A DNA stretch of 64,000 bases from the NCBI GenBank assembly GCA_043765375.1, contig JAYUJH010000017.1, positions 124,001 to 188,000 of the forward strand, read 5' to 3'. A program made the position numbers and the translations under genes. Below are positions 7,419-16,000 of the stretch, one piece after another. Position 1 is the first letter of the stretch, and every line of letters starts with the position of its first letter. The notes beneath the pieces are model-generated. The model ran no database searches. It saw nothing but the letters and a program-made list of their open reading frames with translations, and was not told where the DNA came from. Source of the stretch: JAYUJH01 sp043765375. Lineage in GTDB: Bacteria; Pseudomonadota; Alphaproteobacteria; Rickettsiales; UBA998.

Positions 7419-8615
7419 TCACAATATAAAATCATCAAAATCAAAATTGGCGGTGCGAAGATGAGGGAGGGTTTTAACTGTGGAAAGGCGCAAATTATCT
7501 GTGTTTATAGTCGGTTGTGTGTTGATGTTATCTGTATATAAATTGCCATCATTTGAGTTGGGCGCATTTAAGTGTGGCGCATTTGAATTATGAGCGTCTG
7601 AAGTATTTTCATTTGAGTGGGGAGGAACATTTTTTGTGACGGGCGTGATAACTGGGGTGGTATCAAAGCCCATGATTTTGCCACCAATTTCAGGGATAAC
7701 TTGGCAAGCATAAAGGCAATCTTCACCAAACCCAAGCAATGATGTTTGAGTTGAGCGTGGAATATGAATTAAATGCGGTGCATCAGGGTTTTTATTTGCG
7801 GCAATCAGGCTAATCAAACGCAAATCAACGTGAAAACCATAAAAACCATATTGCTGATTGGCTTTATCATCAAGGTAAGCTGCGTCATTTTTGCAACTAT
7901 AAGCGATTAAATGTGTAATTGCTGCATCGTCATAATAAAGCCGTGGAACTTCTGCCTCTGATGCCTCAACCGCAAAACTAATTCCTGTTGCTTGCCAATT
8001 GCTCAAAGTTTTGGGTGCGCCTGCTCGCAATAATGCGATTACTCCATGTTCGCCCGCTCGCTCGCCTTTGATTCCAACCTTTAAGCCTTTCGCTTGGGCG
8101 GTGACTAGCATATAAGCGTAATCATCATGTGGATTGCGAAAAATAAACGGGTCACGCCAAGCATGAATGGTCACGTCATTTTCTATTGATGCTATGTTAT
8201 AAAATCGTTCATCAGGCAAAATATGCACGTTTTGCAGGCGTTGGAAATGTTCATCATCATCGCCTATTGCAAAGCTCAGATGTTGGTTAAATGGTTGCGA
8301 ATCCCAACTTTTGATGCGTTGTTGCGCAGAATTGCGGGAGGTGAAGGCTAGTAACCGCTTACTATGCCCAAACTTCACGATGCAACCAGTCCATATGGAA
8401 GTGTCATCATAGCTGTTGGAATCTGCCTCCAACACGCTGTGATTAACATATTCATAATTCACAAAATCTTTAGTAGTTGCATAGCCCAACTTTGCTGCAA
8501 AATGGTGCTGCTCTGGTGCAACCAGCGAATGATCGTCCACATTCAAATAATAAACATGGAATAGTTGCAAATCAGCATCATAACGATACCAAGAATCCCA
8601 GATATATGGCAACAT
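7419..8615 (-). CDS. Clan GH-J (GH68/GH32-like) glycosidase without signal peptide
   Basis: A 398-residue protein with the three acidic landmarks of the five-bladed propeller glycosidases acting on fructosides: WDSWY at residues 6-10 (nucleophile Asp, compare the WDSW of levansucrases), WRDPFIF near 153 (RDP transition-state stabiliser), and EAEVPRLYY near 220 (candidate acid/base Glu, compare the ECP motif of GH32). A WTGCIV block near 75 matches the usual W-S/T-G strand. There is no signal peptide, so it would act in the cytoplasm. The C-terminal 70 residues include an Asn/His-rich repeat (NSNAPHLNAPNSND). It starts three bases after mscL, in the same operon. A divergent sucrose-phosphate-synthase-like gene suggests hydrolysis or transfer on sucrose or a related fructoside; that substrate is inference. 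Confidence 0.7.
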   Translation of the reverse strand: MLPYIWDSWYRYDADLQLFHVYYLNVDDHSLVAPEQHHFAAKLGYATTKDFVNYEYVNHSVLEADSNSYDDTSIWTGCIVKFGHSKRLLAFTSRNSAQQRIKSWDSQPFNQHLSFAIGDDDEHFQRLQNVHILPDERFYNIASIENDVTIHAWRDPFIFRNPHDDYAYMLVTAQAKGLKVGIKGERAGEHGVIALLRAGAPKTLSNWQATGISFAVEASEAEVPRLYYDDAAITHLIAYSCKNDAAYLDDKANQQYGFYGFHVDLRLISLIAANKNPDAPHLIHIPRSTQTSLLGFGEDCLYACQVIPEIGGKIMGFDTTPVITPVTKNVPPHSNENTSDAHNSNAPHLNAPNSNDGNLYTDNINTQPTINTDNLRLSTVKTLPHLRTANFDFDDFIL

Positions 8616-8618
8616 AAT

Positions 8619-9008
8619 TTATTTTTTCAATAAATCACGTATTTCTGTAAGCAACAACACGTCCGCAGGGGTTGACGCAGGAGCTGGTTCTTCGGTCGGT
8701 TTTTGCACTTTATTCATCGCTTTAACTAACATAAAAATAGCAAATGCAATGATTGTAAAATCAAATATTGTTTGCACAAACGCACCATAATCTAGCGTTA
8801 CCATTTTGCCATCTACACCAGCAGTTAAGTCTAGTTTCAGATCTTTGAAGTTAATTCCACCAATTAACACGCCAATTGGAGGCATAATTACGTTTTCAAC
8901 CAATGAGGCAACAATTTTGCCAAATGCTGAACCAATTACAATACCAACCGCAAGGTCAACCACGTTTCCACGCATTGCAAATGCTTTGAACTCTTGTAAA
9001 ATACTCAT
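8619..9008 (-). CDS. mscL: Large-conductance mechanosensitive channel MscL
   Basis: A 129-residue channel that opens on membrane tension to release solutes under hypo-osmotic shock. It has the N-terminal amphipathic segment MSILQEFKAFAMRGNVVDLA, the pore helix TM1 AVGIVIGSAFGKIVASLVEN, VIMPPIG, then TM2 (FTIIAFAIFMLVKAMNK), a Pro/Glu linker and the C-terminal helix LLTEIRDLLKK. Length and motifs are typical. It is the first gene of a two-gene minus-strand run with the downstream glycosidase and is divergent from a GT4 sucrose-phosphate-synthase-like gene across a 186-bp gap, so the three together look like an osmoadaptation locus. Confidence 0.97.
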   Translation of the reverse strand: MSILQEFKAFAMRGNVVDLAVGIVIGSAFGKIVASLVENVIMPPIGVLIGGINFKDLKLDLTAGVDGKMVTLDYGAFVQTIFDFTIIAFAIFMLVKAMNKVQKPTEEPAPASTPADVLLLTEIRDLLKK

Positions 9009-9194
9009 ATTGAAAACTCTATGTTAAATTATTGTCATAAAAAATATCAATTAGCAGATAATTTTTACATTGTCAAATGTTGCATTGCATTAATAACCGT
9101 CATAAACTCTTAACATTTATTTTATTGATTGTGCGGTGCGATGTATGGCTATTAATTAAATTAGCGATAATTTATATATATTAGGATTTAGTTA

Positions 9195-11081
9195 ATGGCA
9201 GATAAAGCGATACTAGCAATTAATGCAAAAGATAAGGTTGAGATATTAGATGAATTGCCGCAATCTTTTAGGAACGCACCAACAATTGCCACTATTTTGC
9301 AACTTCAAGGAATGGCTACTGCTGGTTTTAGCCAAGATGGTAGAGCGGGATTTGAGGGGATAAACTTCCCTAATTGTGAAAAAGATTTGGGTGGCAAGTT
9401 TGATTCCACTGGTGGGCAAACAACCCATGTTTTTGAAAAACTTTACTTTCAAGCATTAAATGGCCAACCAACCATAATGTTTGCTATGCAAACAACTGAT
9501 AAACAAAGCGAAAATCCGATTATTGTTCGCCATAATAATGAAGGGCAGGGTGATGGCGTGGTGGTTTATCTGCCATGGGTTAAAGATGGTGTTAATATTT
9601 TGGACGAGCTAGGCGTAAAGCCCGATGAAAATGGTTTAGTCCCCAAAGAAACGACCATGAAATATGGCAAAGACTTATATCCGTTCATTGCCGAGCGTGC
9701 GCTTGAGTTTATGAGTAATAATATTGCTAATTTTAATGAAAAAAACATTATAATTGACGGCAATTATGCTGATGGCATTCAAACGGCATTGGACATGCAA
9801 TCAAAACTAACTGAGAAAAAACACGCTGGTGAAGTGGTAACAATTGGCACATTCCATACACATGGCATTAATAAGTTTGTTGATAATGCGGTGAAGGAAC
9901 TGGGTGATGATAATCTATTTTTGCTTAAATTACGTGGATTTCAGGAAACTGGCGTTAAATTAAGTGATATTGAATATATCAAGGCGGGCATTAAAGAAAA
10001 TAATTTAGAAGCACTTGCTGAGAAATATTCATTTGTTGAGCGTTTAACAATTGAAGCAAATGATAATGTGGCGAAAATTGATGCTATCATGGCGGTTGAC
10101 CATGGTATGGAAGAAAAATTATTACGTTGGTTGCAATATGATGATACCAAAGTTGGGTTTGCTTTGAATGGTTATAATGCAAATGTTTATAATCCGAAAG
10201 TTCTTGAGGATAAATCCGCTGAAGATATTCGTGGATTAGTGCAAAAATTGTTGGAAGAAAAACCGCCTTATCAAACTTGTGACGAACCGATTACTATAAG
10301 CGATGAATCACTATCAGGCACAAACTTCATCACTGCCTGTCGCCCAGAATCGCGCAAAAATAGCGATGGTGCGATTAAAGCATTTGTTAAATGGGCAGAG
10401 GCAGAAGAAAACAAAAATGATAAGGGTAATTTGATATTAATTGGACACGCTCCAGAAAATGCAACGCCATCAAGCGATCAACAAAATATAATTGCGCAAA
10501 TTCAAGAAATTGCCGAAACATCTCCTGAGATTGCCAACCGCATTTTGCTGCTACCCTCAATGCGTTCTGATGAAATCCGCACTATTTTGCAATTGGAACA
10601 GGCAGTTGGATTAGCAGCAAGTGCGCAAGAGCCATGGGGAATCGGAGCAATGGAGGATATGGCATCGGCTGTGCCTCTAGTTACCTCAGATTTATACGCA
10701 TCAGCGGTGCATGTTGGTGAGCATTTTGCCAAAGCAAGTGAAGCAAAAAATAGTATCGTTTTGTTTCAATCGCCCTCACGAGAAGGCGCAACCCCTGAAT
10801 CATCAACCGACTCTTTTGTTGCGGCGATGAATGAAATATCAAATAATTATAAAATATATAAGGGCAGAGCCTCATTACTAGCCCCTGATATTGCAAAAGA
10901 GTTTAAGTGGGAAGCAATGGTTGATACATATACGGAGCTGGAGAACAGGATTTTACATTTCAAACTTCAACAAAGAATTAATGAACTCGGTATTCCAAGC
11001 AGCGAACTTGCAACTAGCACTGTTGATATTGCATCACCTCAACCAGCAATCGCTAACTCAAGAGAGGGCAGAGCGCAATAA
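9195..11081 (+). CDS. GT4 glycosyltransferase resembling sucrose-phosphate synthase
   Basis: A 628-residue retaining GT-B glycosyltransferase. Landmarks: DSTGGQTTHVFEKL near residue 75 (compare DTGGQ-x-YV of sucrose synthases and sucrose-phosphate synthases), the acceptor-domain GTFHTHGINKF near 220, the donor-domain strand ACRPESRKNSDGAIKAF near 390 (compare SRPD-x-KKN), and the GT4 E-x7-E motif EPWGIGAME near 482. The family includes sucrose-phosphate synthase, sucrose synthase and the alphaproteobacterial mannosylfructose-phosphate synthase; donor and acceptor cannot be decided from sequence alone. No phosphatase domain or separate phosphatase gene is adjacent. AGGA lies upstream of the ATG. 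Opposite it are mscL and a fructoside-type glycosidase, suggesting synthesis and turnover of a fructosyl-disaccharide osmolyte (inference). Confidence 0.72.
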   Translation: MADKAILAINAKDKVEILDELPQSFRNAPTIATILQLQGMATAGFSQDGRAGFEGINFPNCEKDLGGKFDSTGGQTTHVFEKLYFQALNGQPTIMFAMQTTDKQSENPIIVRHNNEGQGDGVVVYLPWVKDGVNILDELGVKPDENGLVPKETTMKYGKDLYPFIAERALEFMSNNIANFNEKNIIIDGNYADGIQTALDMQSKLTEKKHAGEVVTIGTFHTHGINKFVDNAVKELGDDNLFLLKLRGFQETGVKLSDIEYIKAGIKENNLEALAEKYSFVERLTIEANDNVAKIDAIMAVDHGMEEKLLRWLQYDDTKVGFALNGYNANVYNPKVLEDKSAEDIRGLVQKLLEEKPPYQTCDEPITISDESLSGTNFITACRPESRKNSDGAIKAFVKWAEAEENKNDKGNLILIGHAPENATPSSDQQNIIAQIQEIAETSPEIANRILLLPSMRSDEIRTILQLEQAVGLAASAQEPWGIGAMEDMASAVPLVTSDLYASAVHVGEHFAKASEAKNSIVLFQSPSREGATPESSTDSFVAAMNEISNNYKIYKGRASLLAPDIAKEFKWEAMVDTYTELENRILHFKLQQRINELGIPSSELATSTVDIASPQPAIANSREGRAQ

Positions 11082-11208
11082 AAACCACCCCAATATTACG
11101 AATTGGTGCGCTGCGCAAACGTTTTTTCATGATGTTGTAACAAAAACAATATATAACTGATTTGATACTGGCAATTAATGATGTTGAATGAGTTTTAAGG
11201 AATATTAA

Positions 11209-12873
11209 ATGAGCGATACCATTCTAAAATGGCAAGATAGCAAAATAACCGAAGCATTTGTAAGCAAATCAGCGGGTGGCGAGAATTATGCGGTGCTAAA
11301 GGCTGATCCTGCCAAAGCCGCATCGCTTGGCAATTTGCAGCGTGATTTGTTTGAGAAAAACCATTTGCTGAGCTATCCAAAAACCATAGATGGTGAGCAT
11401 TGTCTTGTGGTGCATGGTTTTGATAAGATTGAGCAGCTAGAAAATGCGCTCGGTGGATTGGAGGCAACATCAGGGCAACCGAATATTGATAAGCTGAAAG
11501 AAGCTCCACAAACCATTGCGCAAAAATGGGATAGTTTCCGCCATAATGGTGCATTGAAAATGAGCGGATTTTCGGGGCTTGCTGGTCACGGGTTGATGGC
11601 GGTGCAAGGCTTTGGTGAGGAAGCAAGATGGGACATTAACAAAATACCAGAATGTATTGCCAAAGGTGTTGAAAGCAAAATGATTATGTCATTGCTTTAT
11701 ATGGTTAATTCAGGGCTTTATGCTTACTATGGTAATGGTGACAGAGGGCTGCAAACTGATGAAACTCTAGCAGAGATGCACAAGTTCTTGCAAAAAAGCG
11801 GGCTTGATTTGGAGAAAACTCCATATGATGAGCTGGTTAAAAAATATGAGCATGACAAACCATTTGCAAAAAAACTAAATGATTTTGTTGCAGATAATTT
11901 AATTACCATTAATGAATCAATCGGGTTGTTATGCAACACTGGCATGATTAAAAATGGCGTGCAAAATAGAGATTTTGGATTGGTGACGGCAGGATCGGCA
12001 GCAATTGTTGGATCTTTGACGGCAATGTTTGTTGAAGAAAAGCCAATGGCTGAGCAAGATCCAGAGATGTTAGCAACGCCGTGGGGCAAGGCTTGGGCGT
12101 GGGTTCAAAACTCACCTATGATGGTTAATGGTGCGAGTAACTGGATTAATTCGGCATCATTATTTCTTGACCCGCCCAAAAGATGGGAAGCAGTTGAAAA
12201 AGGCGTAATGCACGCTGAAATGCTAAACGATGCAGGTGATGCTTATGTTAAGGGTAAGTATAATATAGATGAAGTTCACCAACATTATAGTGATAAGTTG
12301 CAAGAGCAGAAAGCTGCGCTTGGTAATAATCAATGGGGGACACCAGAATATACTGCTGCGGAAAAAGCATTAGGGAAAACTCAAAGTGAATTAGATAATG
12401 CAACAAGGCATCAGAACTTCGTAGAAGATGAAGCGAAAAGCTGGCAAATCCCCACTGCGATGTCGGCATTTTATGTGGCGGCGACGTTTTTCTCAACTGT
12501 CAGCTCCAAAGAAAAAGCGGTGAGTGAAGATCCATATGAACAATATGCAGAATTATTAACCCGTGCAGCACAAATGGCAATGAATGCACCTGAGGGCAAG
12601 GAGCGAGACAAAGCGGTATATTTAATGTCGGCAAGTTTGGCAGCAAACCCTGATGTGAAAGGGCTTAATGCGAATGATATTAACGCCCATATCAACAAAG
12701 AAATTGATGATTTGCAGCAAAATCCGTTTAACTCAGTCGGCAAAAGTGAGCGCATAATTGCGGCGAATAAAATTGTGCCGTTGCAGCGCAAGCCAGAATC
12801 GCAAATTGCATTAGATTCTCAAATTGATGTTAGCAGGTTGCAATCTGCCACCCCTGAATTGGTGCGATTATAG
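11209..12873 (+). CDS. Large orphan protein with hydrophobic central hairpins
   Basis: A 554-residue protein with no domain I recognise. AAGGAA precedes the ATG. Residues 1-110 look globular (SKITEAFVSKSAGGENYAVL...). Hydrophobic, possibly membrane-inserting stretches occur near residues 118-135 (MSGFSGLAGHGLMAVQGFG), 160-172 (MIMSLLYMVNSGLYAYY) and 260-285 (GLVTAGSAAIVGSLTAMF). A charged helical part with a short coiled-coil-like region follows (about 360-420), and near 425 IPTAMSAFYVAATFFSTV is a further hydrophobic helix. There is no signal peptide. It lies 127 bp after the GT4 gene on the same strand, but this gap makes co-transcription uncertain. The architecture recalls multi-hairpin effector-like or toxin-like proteins, but that is only a resemblance. 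Confidence 0.65.
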   Translation: MSDTILKWQDSKITEAFVSKSAGGENYAVLKADPAKAASLGNLQRDLFEKNHLLSYPKTIDGEHCLVVHGFDKIEQLENALGGLEATSGQPNIDKLKEAPQTIAQKWDSFRHNGALKMSGFSGLAGHGLMAVQGFGEEARWDINKIPECIAKGVESKMIMSLLYMVNSGLYAYYGNGDRGLQTDETLAEMHKFLQKSGLDLEKTPYDELVKKYEHDKPFAKKLNDFVADNLITINESIGLLCNTGMIKNGVQNRDFGLVTAGSAAIVGSLTAMFVEEKPMAEQDPEMLATPWGKAWAWVQNSPMMVNGASNWINSASLFLDPPKRWEAVEKGVMHAEMLNDAGDAYVKGKYNIDEVHQHYSDKLQEQKAALGNNQWGTPEYTAAEKALGKTQSELDNATRHQNFVEDEAKSWQIPTAMSAFYVAATFFSTVSSKEKAVSEDPYEQYAELLTRAAQMAMNAPEGKERDKAVYLMSASLAANPDVKGLNANDINAHINKEIDDLQQNPFNSVGKSERIIAANKIVPLQRKPESQIALDSQIDVSRLQSATPELVRL

Positions 12874-12900
12874 GGTTTTGTGCCACGCACTGCCTTTATT

Positions 12901-13034
12901 TCAGCGCAGGCTGGAGTTCGTAGTCCATAGTTCAAGATTGATGTGATTTTTATCATGGATACCAGCATTTGGCTATGACTCCCTTTGGGTGCTGGTATGA
13001 AGGGTGCGATTATTTGCTGGTATGACGAACTTTA
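12901..13034. repeat. Cluster of GGTATGAC-family palindromes after an orphan gene
   Basis: A degenerate inverted copy (CAGCGCAGGCTGGAGTT, from 12902), a long-form copy (GGATACCAGCATTTGG... GTGCTGGTATGA, 12958-13000) and a lone right arm (GCTGGTATGACGAAC, 13017-13030) are packed together. They fill the 158-bp gap between two convergent genes and could form the 3' stem of either transcript. Confidence 0.75.
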
Positions 13035-16000
13035 ACCGACCCATAATTTTATTCCCGCATTTTGGCTTAACTCTATAATATTTTCGTGAGTTAAATTATA
13101 ATTACCCCCGAGCTTAATCAAAGCATGGCGTTTTTCATCAAGTGGAATGCGCAAATGGACGATTGCACCATAATTGCTTGGTGGTGGAAATAATTGCTTG
13201 AGGCGATTAACCGCATTAACATTATCAACCACTAATGTTATCTCGTTAATGCTTGCGCTTTTTGCCGTTGCTTTGATGGAATCTTCCAGCAGGCTCATGC
13301 TTTGAATAATCAGGCGCATACCACCATCTTCACCAGATTTTGCATCAACTTCCAGCAACAGCATTTTGCCAAGTTCCAGCAAGTCACGGGCAGAATCCAT
13401 CAATTTTTCATCATAAATCGTTGCTTCATAAACCCCTGTAGCATCTGACATTTGCACAAATGCAAACCGCCCTCGCTGGCTATTTTTGAACTTGCGCCCC
13501 ATCACAATTCCCGCCATGGTGATTTTGCGATATTGATCGCCAAGCAATGCGGGCAAATCCTGCGAGGTTTTCACTCGCATTTGTTTTAAGGCAAAGCCAT
13601 AGCCATCAAGCGGGTGAGCTGAAAGATAAAAACCAACTGCTTGATATTCTCTGTTTAGCCCCTCCATTGCCTCCCAATTAGCAATTTGCATCAAGGCGGG
13701 CGGTGGTATTGCCCCGCCTGTATCCTCGCCAAACAAGCTGATTTGTGCTGAATTGCGCTCCTCCGTTTGTTGCTGACCATAATTTATCATCATCTCAATG
13801 GAGGCAAATAATTGCGCACGGTTTGGGTGCAGCAAATCAAATGCTCCCGCCATAATCAGATTTTCCAAACTACGCTTATTGATGATTTTGGTATCCAACC
13901 GTTCCATCACATCATAAATATTTTTATACTTCCCCCCTCGCTTGCGTTCATGCACCAAATCTTGCATAGCTTGTTCACCCACATTTTTGAGGGCGGCTAA
14001 GGCATAGCGAATATGCTTGCCTTGCAAATCCGTTTGCACGCTAAAATCCGCATCAGAAGCATTGATATCTGGCGGTAAAATACGGATATTCATAGCGGCT
14101 GCATCTTGCTTAAATAAATTGAGTTTATCAGTATTGTGCATATCATAACTCATTGATGCAGCGATAAACTCATAAGGGTGGTTCGCTTTGAGGTAAGCCG
14201 TTTGATAGCCAATCAAGCCATAAGCGGCGGCATGTGCTTTGTTGAAGCCATAGCCTGCGAACTTGGCAACAAGATCAAATATTTCATTAGCTTGACTGGT
14301 TGGAACATTATTATTTGCTGCTCCATCAACGAATATTTTGCGTTGCGCATTCATTTCTGATTGGATTTTCTTCCCCATTGCACGACGCAACAAATCAGCC
14401 CCACCGAGAGTATAACCAGAGAGGATTTGTGCAATTTTCTGCACTTGCTCTTGGTAAATAATCACGCCGTAAGTTTCTTTTAGCACTCCTTCAAGTGATG
14501 GGTGTAGGTAATCTGGTTGCTCTTTGCCATGTTTGCAAGCGATGTATGTCGGTATATTATCCATCGGCCCGGGGCGATAAAGCGCACCAAGTGCAATTAA
14601 ATCACCCAACCTATCTGGCTTGAGTTTTTTGAGTGTTTCTCGCATACCCACGCTCTCAAATTGGAACACACCAACGCCATTGCCCGCCCGCAATAATTCA
14701 TATGTTGGCTCATCATTAAGTGAGATATATTCAAGTTTTAGGGTTTTTTTGTTTTTACCCCCCCCCCATTCGTGCGATGCACTCATGAATTCCCCCGCAA
14801 GGGGGGAGTTAAAAGTAGATTGTGCATTCTCTCCAACTTTGCTCTCCCCTTGAGGGAGAGCGGGTGCGCCAAGCGTAAGCGCAGGCAAGCCGTGAGGGGT
14901 ATAATTCTGTAATTCCGCTAAAATTATTTCATAACAACCCTCAATATTTTCTAAAATCTCATTATTCCAAAAGCGCATAATCCTAAAATTATTTGCCTCA
15001 AGGTAACTAGTGCGAACTTGGTCTTGATTATTTTCATTATGCTGCCCGCCATCAATTTCAATAATCAAACGTTGTTCTAAGCAAATTAAATCTGCGATAT
15101 AGCGTCCATCAATATTATGTTGACGACGAAACTTATGATTTGTTTGTTGATTGCGTAATAATTGCCATAATTTATTTTCAGCTTCAGTCGGATTTTTACG
15201 CATTTCACGGGCAAAATCTTTGATATGCAAAGCGTAATGCTGGCGATTAGCAAATGTTATTTCGCTATCACCCCTCCCCCTGCCCCCTCCCGCAAGGGGA
15301 GGGGAGGAGTTCCCAAGCTCATGATTTTGCGGTTGCCCATAATCTTGTTGTAGCAAAAAACTACTCTCCCCTTGCGGGAGAGTTGGTGAAACAAGCCCGA
15401 AGGGCGAAGTTGAACCGTGAGGGGTTTTAGTATCAACCTGATTATTAACCATCTTCACGGCTTTCGCAAGCACAGACAGAGTTTTTAGCCCCAAAAAGTC
15501 AAACTTCACTAGCCCCGCTTCCTCCGCATATTTCATGGAAAATTGCACCACTGGCATAGTAGATTTACCATCGCTATATAACGGCACAAGCTCACTTAGC
15601 GGACGATCGGCAATTACCACCCCCGCAGCGTGGGTGGAAGCATGGCGATATAATCCCTCCAACTTCAGTGAAATATCCACCAATTTGCGCACAGATTCAT
15701 CTTCCTTCATTTGTGCTTTTAGCAATGGTTCAAGCTCAATCGCTTGCGCCAAAGTCACAGGATTGGCGGGATTATTCGGCACTAACTTAGAAATGCGGTC
15801 AATTTGCCCATATGGCATTTGCAGCACCCGCCCCACATCACGCAGCACTGCCCTCGCTTGCAATTTCCCAAATGTAATAATTTGCGCAACCCTATCCGCT
15901 CCATATTTTGTTTGCACATATTTTATCACTTCATCACGCCGTTCTTGACAAAAATCTATATCAAAATCAGGCATGGAAACACGTTCAGGGTTTAAGAATC

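Larger units (their letters stand above)
14757..15425 (-). mobile_element. DUF559 endonuclease element inserted in frame in dnaE
   Basis: A block of about 669 bp (a multiple of three) replaces the short loop between the conserved DnaE motifs AKAVKMVNNQ and LEYISLNDEPTYELL. Inside it, about 14910-15250 encodes a DUF559 (Vsr/restriction-endonuclease-fold) domain: MRKNPTEAENKLWQLLRNQQ, FRRQHNIDGRYIADLIC, LIIEIDGGQHNENNQD, then LEANNFRIMRFWNNEIL. The acidic and Gln-His residues of that fold (AD, EID, GGQH) are intact. It is bracketed by direct copies of a two-part GC-rich palindromic repeat, A1 15363-15425 + B1 15270-15310 upstream and A2 14841-14900 + B2 14757-14809 downstream in dnaE orientation. 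No intein splice-block residues are seen. DUF559 reading frames with similar peptide flanks are common in alphaproteobacteria; insertion into dnaE is the unusual part. Confidence 0.88.

Noticed and set aside
14757..15425. Intein in dnaE
   Set aside because: No N-terminal Cys/Ser splice block, no C-terminal His-Asn-Cys/Ser/Thr, no HINT fold motifs; ends are palindromic repeats and the central domain is DUF559.
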